From DATLHO01 sp035539855 (lineage in GTDB: Bacteria > Bacteroidota > Ignavibacteria > OLB7): a stretch of 36,123 nucleotides of DNA. Under the pieces are notes generated by a model. It was given only the letters and a program-made list of their open reading frames with translations, was not told the DNA's origin and ran no database searches. The stretch covers positions 1 through 36,123 of the forward strand of contig DATLHO010000029.1 of assembly GCA_035539855.1 (NCBI GenBank). The letters run 5' to 3'. Position numbers and translations under genes: made by a program. Shown in pieces: positions 26,635-33,918 of this stretch; position 1 is the stretch's first letter; each line of letters starts with the position of its first letter.

Positions 26635-27464
26635 CGAACATCTATCGTCCCGAGCTGATGGTGATCCGCGAGATCATCGACGAGACGCCGGACACGCGGA
26701 CGCTGCGGCTGCAGTTCCGCGACCCCGAGGTCGCCGAGCGTTTCCGGTTCCAGTCGGGACAGTTCGCGGAGTACTCGGTCTTCGGCGAAGGCGAGTGCAC
26801 GTTCTGCATCGCGAGCTCGCCGACGCGACCGGAGATGATCGAGTGCTCGTTCAAGCGCTTCGGCCGCGTCACCACGGCGATGCGGCGTCTGAACGTCGGC
26901 GACACGATCGGCCTGCGCGGACCGTACGGCAATTACTTTCCGCTGGAGCGGATGAAGGGGCGCGACCTCGTGTTCATCGCGGGCGGCATCGGGCTGGCTC
27001 CGGTGCGGTGTCTGATCTGGAACGCGCTCGACCTGCGCGAGCGCTTCGGCGCGATCACGATCATCTACGGCGCGCGCAGCGTCGACGATCTCGTTTACCG
27101 TCGCGAGCTCGACGAGTGGTCGGCGATGAGCGGCGTGCGCACGATCGTGACGGTCGATCCGGGAGGCGAGAGGGAGGGATGGAACGGGGAGGTAGGATTC
27201 GTGCCGGCGATCGTCGAGAAGATCGCGCCGGCCGCGGACAATGCGATCGCCGTCGTATGCGGTCCTCCGGTGATGATCCGCTACACGATGCCGGTGTTGA
27301 CGGCGCTCGGCTTCGACGACGAGTCGATCATCACCACGCTCGAGAACCGGATGAAGTGCGGGCTGGGCAAGTGCGGCCGGTGCAACATCGGCGACGTGTA
27401 CGTCTGCAAGGACGGTCCGGTCTTCAGCTACCAGCAGCTCAAGGCACTACCCGAAGATTACTGA
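26631..27464 (+). CDS. flxA: FlxA, FAD/NAD(P)H-binding oxidoreductase subunit
   Basis: A 277-residue protein of the ferredoxin-reductase fold, like hydrogenase gamma subunits and AsrB. FAD-binding segments are FQSGQFAEYSV (40-50) and CIASSPTRPE (59-68). The NAD(P)H site has GGIGLAP (118-124) and VVCGPPVMI. A C-terminal [2Fe-2S] motif uses C243, C248, C251 and C259 (MKCGLGKCGRCNIGD). It is the likely entry point for NADH electrons. The start overlaps the flxB stop (ATGA), with GGAGGG just upstream. It is the seventh gene of the hdrCBA-flxDCBA operon. Confidence 0.93.
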   Translation: MTNIYRPELMVIREIIDETPDTRTLRLQFRDPEVAERFRFQSGQFAEYSVFGEGECTFCIASSPTRPEMIECSFKRFGRVTTAMRRLNVGDTIGLRGPYGNYFPLERMKGRDLVFIAGGIGLAPVRCLIWNALDLRERFGAITIIYGARSVDDLVYRRELDEWSAMSGVRTIVTVDPGGEREGWNGEVGFVPAIVEKIAPAADNAIAVVCGPPVMIRYTMPVLTALGFDDESIITTLENRMKCGLGKCGRCNIGDVYVCKDGPVFSYQQLKALPEDY

Positions 27465-27474
27465 GAGGCCGACG

Positions 27475-27870
27475 ATGATCCTGCGTGCATTTCTCGCGTG
27501 GCTGGTGATCGTGGTGCTGGCGATCATGAACGGCACGATCCGGCAGGCGCTGTTGCTCCCGATGATGGGAGAGACCGCGGCGCGCGCGGTGAGCACGATC
27601 GTGCTCTCGGCGGTGGTCGTCGTGATGACGATGATCGCGCTGCCGCGCATCCGACCGGCATCGAGAGGCGAGGCCTGGCAGATCGGCGCGCTCTGGCTCG
27701 TGTTGACGCTGGCGTTCGAGTTTCTCGTCGGGCACTACGTCTTCGGCAACCCGTGGTCGAAGCTGCTGGCCGACTACGACATCGGCGCGGGGAGAATCTG
27801 GGTGCTGGCGCTGATCGTGACGTTGTGCGCGCCGGCAGTGTTGTATGGGTGGCGGCGAAGCGCGGCGTGA
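27475..27870 (+). CDS. Four-helix membrane protein at the end of the Flx-Hdr operon
   Basis: A 131-residue protein with four predicted membrane helices at about 5-27, 37-58, 68-88 and 106-126. A conserved-looking segment lies between helices 3 and 4 (FEFLVGHYVFGNPWSKLLAD, 81-100). It starts 10 bp after flxA with GAGAGG 6 bases before the ATG, so it is very likely cotranscribed. I have the impression that similar small membrane proteins occur widely in bacteria without an assigned function. It could anchor the soluble complex or be unrelated. No cysteine pair or heme motif is seen. Confidence 0.8.
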   Translation: MILRAFLAWLVIVVLAIMNGTIRQALLLPMMGETAARAVSTIVLSAVVVVMTMIALPRIRPASRGEAWQIGALWLVLTLAFEFLVGHYVFGNPWSKLLADYDIGAGRIWVLALIVTLCAPAVLYGWRRSAA

Positions 27871-27887
27871 TTCGGGTGTGCAGGGGG

Positions 27888-28101
27888 GCGGTGCCGAGGC
27901 GTGAGGGCAGTGCCGGAGCGTGACCGCAGCGCCGGAGCGCGGGCGCAGCGCCGGAGCGCGACCGAAGTTTCCGGTCGCGACCGCATTGCCGATGCGTGAC
28001 CGCATTGCCGATGCGCGACCGCATTGCCGATGCGCGACCGCAGTATCCGGACCCGACCGCAGTGCCCGTGCGTGAATGCAATGCCGGTCGCGACCGAATT
28101 G
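27888..28101 (+). repeat. 19-bp tandem array left of core 2
   Basis: Eleven or so units of 19 bp follow the pattern GC(A/G)NTGCCGNNGCG(C/T)GACC, for example GCATTGCCGATGCGCGACC three times with one change near 27977-28033. Left-hand units are more diverged. One unit is 18 bp. The last unit grades into the core (GAATTGCCGTCCGCG). Confidence 0.85.
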
Positions 28102-28283
28102 CCGTCCGCGATTGGCGGACCCGGGGGCGCGGTTACGCCAAGCCCGGGGCGTTGCCCCGGGCTGGAGAAGATGTGCCCTCCGGGCCCACAGGATACGGTG
28201 ACCGATGCACGTATGGCCGGCACCGACTGCGGGCCCGGAGGGCCTACCTTTTCCAGCCCATGGCAACGCCATGGGCATGGCAA
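28102..28283 (+). repeat. Composite repeat core, copy 2
   Basis: A 182-bp block that differs from copy 3 at about nine positions by eye. It contains the hairpins GTCCGC/GCGGAC and AGCCCGGGG/CCCCGGGCT. It also has a long inverted repeat starting GGCTGGAGAAGATG and closing at CTTTTCCAGCC, and the palindrome CCATGGC AAC GCCATGG. Differences from copy 3 cluster in the loop of the long inverted repeat. Confidence 0.9.
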
Positions 28284-28406
28284 TGCGGGGCATCGTTTCG
28301 CTGCAACGTCGTCCGGCAATGCGACCGTCGTCGCACGGCACCGATGCGTGGAACGCGGACGTCGCAATGTCGCCGCGTTCGCGATGATGGCACCCCGATC
28401 GCGAGT

Positions 28407-28829
28407 TCAGCGATAGTCCTGTGACTCACCGGCCTGCGGATCGATAACCGCATCATCGGTCGCATCCGCCACGCGATAGGCCACCATCTCGCTGCTATAT
28501 CCGGGTCCGCCGAAGCGGCCGATGCTCGAAAGTCTACCGTCGCTGTCGAAGTAGAAGTCGTACCACCGGCCGAAGATGCTGCGCGGTTTCAGCCATTGAC
28601 CACTCATGCTCGAGAAGTCGTTGACGACGAACGGCGTGAGGGTGTAGCAGTACGAGCGGCCCTCGAAATCGACGCCGGCAACGGTGAGCACGTGATGTGT
28701 CACGTCGTCGATGGTGACTTCGGCAGTGCCGGTGCGGCCTTCCATGTCGGTGACCGACATCGTCCGCGTGGCGGCATGCGCGGTGACGGCGAGGAGCGTC
28801 AGCGGTAGAAGCAGCGGGATGATACGCAT
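28407..28829 (-). CDS. Small secreted protein of unknown function
   Basis: A 140-residue protein with a clear signal peptide (MRIIPLLLPLTLLAVTAHA, cleavage about 19/20). The mature part is predicted mostly beta, with TVAGVDFEGRSYCYTLTPF, WYDFYFDSDGRLSSIGRFGG and an acidic end. It has one cysteine and no recognisable domain. The ATG at 28829 is preferred over upstream starts because of the signal peptide and a GAGG 8 bases before it. It is the only gene between two direct copies of the composite repeat, on the opposite strand to the operon before it and the gene after it. Confidence 0.75.
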   Translation of the reverse strand: MRIIPLLLPLTLLAVTAHAATRTMSVTDMEGRTGTAEVTIDDVTHHVLTVAGVDFEGRSYCYTLTPFVVNDFSSMSGQWLKPRSIFGRWYDFYFDSDGRLSSIGRFGGPGYSSEMVAYRVADATDDAVIDPQAGESQDYR

Positions 28830-28906
28830 GAGGGTGCCTCGAGAGGTTCCGTCGAACATAGCGCCTGCCGGGGCCGGGAACAACTGGGCCTACCCGGCGG
28901 ATGATT

Positions 28907-29006
28907 GCGTGCCGATGCGCGATCGCAATCCCGGGGCGCGACCGCAGTGCCGGTGCGTGACCGCATTGCCGGTGCGCGACGGCATTGCCGATACGCGACC
29001 GTTGTG
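28907..29006 (+). repeat. 19-bp tandem array left of core 3
   Basis: Five to six 19-bp units of the same type as the array at 27888-28101 (for example GCAGTGCCGGTGCGTGACC). It is shorter than the array before copy 2, so the array length varies between copies. Confidence 0.85.
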
Positions 29007-29188
29007 CCGTCCGCGATTGGCGGACCCGGGGGCGCGGTTACGCCAAGCCCGAGGCGTTGCCCCGGGCTGGAGAAGATGTGCCCTCCGGGCCCACAGGATA
29101 CGGTGACCGATGCACGCACGCCGGGCATCGATTGTGGGCCCGGAGGGCATACCTTTTCCAGCCCATGGCAACGCCATGGGCATGGCAA
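29007..29188 (+). repeat. Composite repeat core, copy 3
   Basis: A 182-bp block. The long inverted repeat has a left arm at 29065-29095 and a right arm at 29133-29163, 28 of 31 positions complementary, around a 37-base loop. The inner 17 bp (TGCCCTCCGGGCCCACA) are perfect. Two of the three mismatches would be G-U pairs in RNA read from the plus strand. Small hairpins flank it on both sides. Confidence 0.9.
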
Positions 29189-29191
29189 CGC

Positions 29192-29398
29192 GGGCATCGT
29201 CTCACCGCAATGTCGCCCGGCAATGCGGTCGACGGCGCGCCGCACCGATGCGGGCAATGTGGGCATCGTCTCACCGCAACGTCGTCGGGCATGGCGATCG
29301 TCGGCGCCCGGCACCGATGTTGGCAACGCGTGCATCGGCTCACCGCAACGACGCCCGGAAATGCGGTCGTCGGCGCACGGCACCGATGCGGGCAATGC
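29192..29398 (+). repeat. 69-bp tandem units right of core 3
   Basis: Three units begin at 29192, 29261 and 29330 with GGGCATCGTCTCACCGCAA or close variants, and contain a GGCACCGATG(C/T)... segment near their ends. One similar unit follows core 2. The 34/68-bp array after copy 1 occupies the same place with related GCGGGCGTCG motifs. Confidence 0.85.
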
Positions 29399-29492
29399 GC
29401 CAATCCCCGGCCCCCCGCGAACGTGGTTGCTCCTCTGCCGCCCCGCCTGTACCTTCCGCGATTCCCACTCATGCCCGCACCAGAGGAACACC

Positions 29493-31235
29493 ATGCGACG
29501 ATTTCTACTTCCGGCTCTGTTGATCGCGCTCTGTACCACGCCATCGTCGGCGCAGGAATGGTCCCGCGCCTACGGTGGCCCCGGTTCGGAGGTCGGCAAG
29601 TTCATCGAGCCCACGCGTGACGGCGGCTTCTATGTCGCCGGTACGCAGAGCCTCGTTCAGCAGGGACCCGAGCGGTTCTACGTTTCGCGCTTCGATTCGA
29701 ACGGCATGCAGTTGTGGGAGAAGTCCTACGGCAAGCCGGGTCTGACCCATACGCTCTTCGCGTTCAGCACCACCAGCGACGGCGGCTACATGCTCGGCGG
29801 GTTTACCGGCGTTCAGTTCTCCGGCACCGAGTCGGCCCTGATGTACCGCGCCGACAGCACCGGCGCCGTCGTCTTCGAGAACGACGTCGACTACGATGAC
29901 AGCGATCACTGGCACGTGCTGCTCGAGCGTCCGGAGGGCGGCTACTACATGGGCGGACACACCGACAGCAAGGGCGATTCGCGCGGCGATATGTGGCTGC
30001 AGAAGCTCGACGAAGACCGCCGCCTCATCTGGGAGAAGGTCTACGACCGCAACACCGCCGAGCATTCCCACAGCGGCACGATCACACGCGACGGTGGTGT
30101 GATTCTGCTCGGGCACACCGATCAGGGAGGGTACGAGAAGTACTGGGTGGTCAAGGTCGATTCCGCCGGCGTGATCGAATGGCAGAAGGTCTATGGCAGC
30201 GGCGCCGCCTATCACGACTCGCCGTACAAGGTCCTCGAGACCGACGACGGGAACTTCGCCTTCTTCGGTGGCTCCTACTCGCCGAACCAGGGCACGGGCA
30301 CGGCCTGGCTGCTCGTGATCGATCCGGTCGGGAACATCCTCGTCGACCAGCATTACGGCAACACCTCCGCGGAGTCGTTCACGTGGGCGGGCCGGCAGAC
30401 AAGCGATGGCGGCTACGTCCTCGCCGGCTACACGACCTATCGTACGCGAGGGCAGACCGACATGTACATCGTCAAGACGGATGCGAGCGGAGCGGTCGAG
30501 TGGGAGGAGAAGTACGGCGGCACCGGCTACGACTACGGCTTCGACGTGATCGAGGTCGCCTCGGGCTACGTCTCGGCGGGATTCACCGGCTCGCCGTCGA
30601 TCATGACCGGCGGCGGCGGAGACCTCTACATCGTCAAGACCGCACGCCGCCTTGCCGCGCCCGGCGCCGTTGCGCTCGTCGCTCCCGCGGCCGGTGCGAG
30701 CGTCCCCTCGAGCGGCGCGACCCTTGTCTGGGATGCTGCCGAGCCCGAGGTCGATCGCTACTGGCTCGACATCGGATCGAGCGCCGACTTCACGAGCCGG
30801 TCGACCGACACGACGCTCACGACGACGAGCACGACGATCGCGGGTCTGGAGCCCGGGCGCACCTACTGGTGGCGCGTCAAGGCGCACAACAGCGCGGGGT
30901 GGGGAGCGTTCAGCGAGGCGCGCAGCTTCGTCGTCTCGAGCGCGAGCGCGGTGCAGACCGAGCGCTCCGCCGGCGCGATCGGGCTGAGCGCGATACCGAA
31001 TCCCGCACGCGACGTGCTGACCCTGCGCTACGAGATGCCGCGAGCGGCGAGAACGAGCGTCGCACTGTACGACGGCCTCGGTCGCGCGGTCACGGTTGTC
31101 TCCGAAGCCGACCGGGGAGTCGGTCACCAGGTCGAGCGCATCGATCTGACCGGCGTGGCGCCGGGAGTCTACACGGTGCGCGTGGAATCGGAGGGAGGCG
31201 TTGCGGCGATCGCCCGGGTCAGCGTCGTTCGGTAG
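29493..31235 (+). CDS. Type IX secretion cargo: seven-repeat propeller, FN3 and sorting domain
   Basis: A 580-residue secreted protein with a signal peptide (1-20, ending SSA). Seven repeats of about 50 residues fill about 22-385, each with a YGGPG-like start and a DGG(F/Y)xxxG core such as TRDGGFYVAGTQ, TSDGGYMLGGFTG and TSDGGYVLAGYTT. Seven copies fit a seven-bladed beta-propeller. A fibronectin type III domain follows (about 386-480, GLEPGRTYWWRVKAHN). The C-terminal type A sorting domain (about 496-580) has IPNPARDVLTLRYEMP and GVAPGVYTVRVES. Type IX cargo is exported to the surface or medium and the tail is normally cleaved. No catalytic motif is seen; binding or adhesion is possible. 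GAGGAACACC precedes the ATG at 29493. Confidence 0.9.
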   Translation: MRRFLLPALLIALCTTPSSAQEWSRAYGGPGSEVGKFIEPTRDGGFYVAGTQSLVQQGPERFYVSRFDSNGMQLWEKSYGKPGLTHTLFAFSTTSDGGYMLGGFTGVQFSGTESALMYRADSTGAVVFENDVDYDDSDHWHVLLERPEGGYYMGGHTDSKGDSRGDMWLQKLDEDRRLIWEKVYDRNTAEHSHSGTITRDGGVILLGHTDQGGYEKYWVVKVDSAGVIEWQKVYGSGAAYHDSPYKVLETDDGNFAFFGGSYSPNQGTGTAWLLVIDPVGNILVDQHYGNTSAESFTWAGRQTSDGGYVLAGYTTYRTRGQTDMYIVKTDASGAVEWEEKYGGTGYDYGFDVIEVASGYVSAGFTGSPSIMTGGGGDLYIVKTARRLAAPGAVALVAPAAGASVPSSGATLVWDAAEPEVDRYWLDIGSSADFTSRSTDTTLTTTSTTIAGLEPGRTYWWRVKAHNSAGWGAFSEARSFVVSSASAVQTERSAGAIGLSAIPNPARDVLTLRYEMPRAARTSVALYDGLGRAVTVVSEADRGVGHQVERIDLTGVAPGVYTVRVESEGGVAAIARVSVVR

Positions 31236-31254
31236 TCAACCGAACCGTCGCTCA

Positions 31255-32187
31255 TCAGTTGTCGGGCATGTTGGCATCGATCCACGCCTGGATCGTGAGG
31301 ATCTCGCACTCGGGCAGCCGCACGGAGTCCGACGGCATCCGGACGTATCCCGGTGAGTGGTTGATGGACCCGAGAAGCTGACCGCTGGCGGCGACCGCGC
31401 GGACGCCGTCGAGTGACACGAGGTCGATGCCGCCGGGAGAGCCAGCGAAGTGACACGACGTACACGACGCGTCGAGGATCGGGCGGATGTCGCCCGACCA
31501 CGACGCGTCGGTCGTATCACAGGGATCCACACCCGGTGTCGGACACGGCGTCAACTGCGATCCCTGGTCGATCCAGGAGCCGATCGTCGCGATCTGGTGC
31601 GGCTGCAGGCGCGGACGCGGCTCGGGCGGCATGCGATGGTGGTCGTCGTGCGAGATCACGTGGTAGAGGATGCTTCCCTCCGGATCACCACGTCTGGTCG
31701 CCCGCTGCACGATGACGTCGTCGGTGAAGTTGTATCCCTTCTGGCGAACGCCCGGGTCATGACACCCCGCCGCCGCGCACGTCCCCCGCATGATCGGCCG
31801 CACGTCGCGCTCGAAGCACACGCGTCGCGTCGTATCGGCGACGAGCGTCACGCGGGCCACACCGCGACGGCGCGCTCCCTCGAGCATGCGAGCCTCGATC
31901 GTGGCCACGACGGAGTCGCCGGCGATCGATGATGGCGCGACGTAGTGTCCGGCATCGTCGATCGCTCCGGGTCCGCTCGCAACGCTCCATTTGACGTCGC
32001 CGATGCTGTCGGGCAGCTCGAACGTCATCGTGTCCCGCGCGAAGAGCGTGACGCGAGCGGGCAGGAGCTCGAAGGGATTCCCATCGCTCGGTTGATCCGT
32101 CGGCGTGTCGGTGCAGGCCGGGAGCAGGAGCAGCGTCAGCGCAACGAAACGGCGCGACCAGGTTCGGAGGTGTGCGAGTCGGTTCAT
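31255..32187 (-). CDS. Cytochrome c lipoprotein with two heme-type domains
   Basis: A 310-residue protein from the ATG at 32187. The lipobox LLLLPAC gives a lipidated C25. An Ig-like domain (about 40-115, DVKWSVASGPGAIDDAGHY) is followed by two cytochrome-like domains. The first has an unusual CX4CH motif (C137, C142, H143) with the possible axial Met in HHRMPPEPRPRL. The second has a normal CTSCH (C242, C245, H246) with Met in YVRMPSDSV. FERDVRPIM and GDIRPIL are the repeated lead-ins of planctomycete-type cytochrome domains. It should sit on an outer or periplasmic membrane face. It is tail to tail with the cargo gene, 19 bp apart. Confidence 0.85.
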   Translation of the reverse strand: MNRLAHLRTWSRRFVALTLLLLPACTDTPTDQPSDGNPFELLPARVTLFARDTMTFELPDSIGDVKWSVASGPGAIDDAGHYVAPSSIAGDSVVATIEARMLEGARRRGVARVTLVADTTRRVCFERDVRPIMRGTCAAAGCHDPGVRQKGYNFTDDVIVQRATRRGDPEGSILYHVISHDDHHRMPPEPRPRLQPHQIATIGSWIDQGSQLTPCPTPGVDPCDTTDASWSGDIRPILDASCTSCHFAGSPGGIDLVSLDGVRAVAASGQLLGSINHSPGYVRMPSDSVRLPECEILTIQAWIDANMPDN

Positions 32188-32366
32188 CCGGGGAAAGTAC
32201 GGCACGAGCCCGGCACGTAGCCACCCGGCGATCGATCACCGGATGGACGCGCGATCGCCGCCTGCACACGCGTATCATCTCCCGCGGACACCCGTGTGCT
32301 TGGCTCGTCCCTCTCGCCGTCGTTGCTTTGCCCACGCATCGAACCTGTCATCAATTCCCCTCGGAC

Positions 32367-33755
32367 ATGGCACAGCCTGCAGCGACCCCGTCGCGACGCT
32401 CGATCACCGTGAAGCTCATCGTGATCGTCTTCCTCGCCTTCGTTCTCCTGGTTCCGTCGATGATGATCATGAGCCTCGTCGAGGAGCGTCGCGAGACGCG
32501 CGATGCCGCGGTCGATGAGATCAGCGCGACGTGGGGACAACCGCAGCAGTTGATCGGTCCGATCCTCACGATCCCCTATCGCGCCTACACGCTCGACACC
32601 GCCGGGCGGCGCGTGTCATTCGTCGTCGAGCGCGCGCACTTTCTGCCGGAGGAGCTGGCCGTCACCGCCGTGCTCAATCCCGAGGTACGCTACCGCGGCA
32701 TCTATCAGGCTGTGCTCTATCGCGCGGATGTGGTAATGAAGGGACGATTCGTACGGCCCGACTTCGCCGGCATGGGCGTGCGCAGCGAGGATGTGCTCTG
32801 GGGCGAGGCCTTCGTGTCGTTGGGAATCCCAGACATGCGCGGCGTGCGCGAGGGCATCACGTTGTCGTGGGATGGCGTCGCGCGGACCTTCCAGCCCGGC
32901 GTGCGTCCCGGATCGCTGGTTTCCTCCGGCGTCAACGTCGCGCTCGACACGTCGAGTCTCGATACCGCGACGACGAGTCATCCCTTTGCGATTCGACTCG
33001 ACGTCAACGGAAGCGGGCGCCTCGCCTTCGCGCCGATCGGCCGCGTGACGACCGTCGACGTCCGCTCGCCGTGGACGAACCCGAGCTTCGATGGAGCCTT
33101 CCTGCCTTCGTCGCGCGACGTCGCGGCCGGCGGATTTTCCGCGCGCTGGAAGGTGCTGGACCTCAACCGGAACTTCCCGCAGATCATCACCAGCGACGAG
33201 CTCGATCTCGACCAGTATGCGTTCGGCGTGAGCCTGCTCGTGCCCGTCGACAACTACCACCAGACCACTCGCTCGGTGAAGTACGCCGCGCTGTTCATCG
33301 GGCTGACGTTCCTCGCGTTCTTCCTCATCGAGGTCATGGGCGGCATGCGCGTGCACGCGATCCAGTACCTGCTCGTCGGCTGCGCGCTCGTGATCTTCTA
33401 CCTGCTGCTGCTGTCGCTCTCGGAATACGTCGCCTTCGGCATGGCGTACCTCGTCGCCGCGGGCGCGACGGTGGTGCTGGTGGTGCTCTACGTCGCGAGC
33501 GTCCTGCACCGTGCGCGCTACGCCGCCGCGATCGCCGCGGTGCTCGTCGCGCTCTACGGCTATCTCTTCGTGCTCCTGCAGCTTCAGGACTACTCGCTGC
33601 TGCTCGGAAGCGTCGGACTCTTCGCGATCCTCGCGGCGGTGATGTACCTGACGCGGCGACTCGACTGGTACGGGTTGGATTTTTCGGGGACCGGCGTCGA
33701 GCCCGTCGTCGCGGTGGAGGACCGAAGGGAGTCTACGACTCCGGAGGATTCGTGA
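32367..33755 (+). CDS. creD: CreD-family inner membrane protein
   Basis: A 462-residue protein with one N-terminal helix (14-36) followed by a large periplasmic region (about 40-300, ATWGQPQQLIGPILTIPY near the start). A C-terminal block of about five to six helices (305-435) holds the family signature IQYLLVGCALVIFYLLLLSL and SEYVAFGMAYLVAAGA. CreD belongs to the CreBC-controlled envelope-stress response in enterobacteria; its biochemical role is not known. The usual companion regulator in other phyla is not adjacent here. The start ATG at 32367 has only a weak CGGA. It is divergent from the cytochrome lipoprotein gene across 179 bp. Confidence 0.92.
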   Translation: MAQPAATPSRRSITVKLIVIVFLAFVLLVPSMMIMSLVEERRETRDAAVDEISATWGQPQQLIGPILTIPYRAYTLDTAGRRVSFVVERAHFLPEELAVTAVLNPEVRYRGIYQAVLYRADVVMKGRFVRPDFAGMGVRSEDVLWGEAFVSLGIPDMRGVREGITLSWDGVARTFQPGVRPGSLVSSGVNVALDTSSLDTATTSHPFAIRLDVNGSGRLAFAPIGRVTTVDVRSPWTNPSFDGAFLPSSRDVAAGGFSARWKVLDLNRNFPQIITSDELDLDQYAFGVSLLVPVDNYHQTTRSVKYAALFIGLTFLAFFLIEVMGGMRVHAIQYLLVGCALVIFYLLLLSLSEYVAFGMAYLVAAGATVVLVVLYVASVLHRARYAAAIAAVLVALYGYLFVLLQLQDYSLLLGSVGLFAILAAVMYLTRRLDWYGLDFSGTGVEPVVAVEDRRESTTPEDS

Positions 33756-33791
33756 TCGGAACCGAGGAGCGAGTCCGGTGAGTCGAGGGTC

Positions 33792-33815
33792 GTGGCGCTA
33801 CAGTAGTGGCGCCAC
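33792..33815 (+). terminator. Inverted repeat after creD, possible terminator
   Basis: GTGGCGC (33792-33798) pairs with GCGCCAC (33809-33815) around a 10-base loop, 37 bases past the creD stop. There is no T run, so function is uncertain. It lies in the 163-bp gap before the next gene. Confidence 0.45.
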
Positions 33816-33918
33816 GGCCGTGCCCACGCTTGCGATCGTCGCTCCCAGGCGCGATCTTTCGCCGGCCCGCACCCCGCCCCCCACGAACGACCCCTTTCAC
33901 TGTCCCGTGAGAGTCATC

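Larger units (their letters stand above)
27871..28406. other. Gene-free repeat region, composite element 2
   Basis: These 536 bases hold, in order, a 19-bp tandem array (27888-28101), a 182-bp structured core (28102-28283) and one 69-bp type unit (about 28288-28357). No reading frame here has a start site or family resemblance. The array probably also receives the end of the Flx-Hdr transcript. Confidence 0.85.
28830..29492. other. Gene-free repeat region, composite element 3
   Basis: These 663 bases hold a short divergent promoter region for the 140-residue protein, a 19-bp array (28907-29006), the third core (29007-29188) and three 69-bp units (29192-29398). The promoter region of the type IX cargo gene (29399-29492) follows. 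A plus-strand frame runs open through the whole region into the cargo gene, but this reflects repeat composition. Confidence 0.85.

Noticed and set aside
28905..29492. Upstream extension of the type IX cargo gene through the repeat region
   Set aside because: The extension is translated repeat DNA. A good ribosome site and signal peptide begin at 29493.
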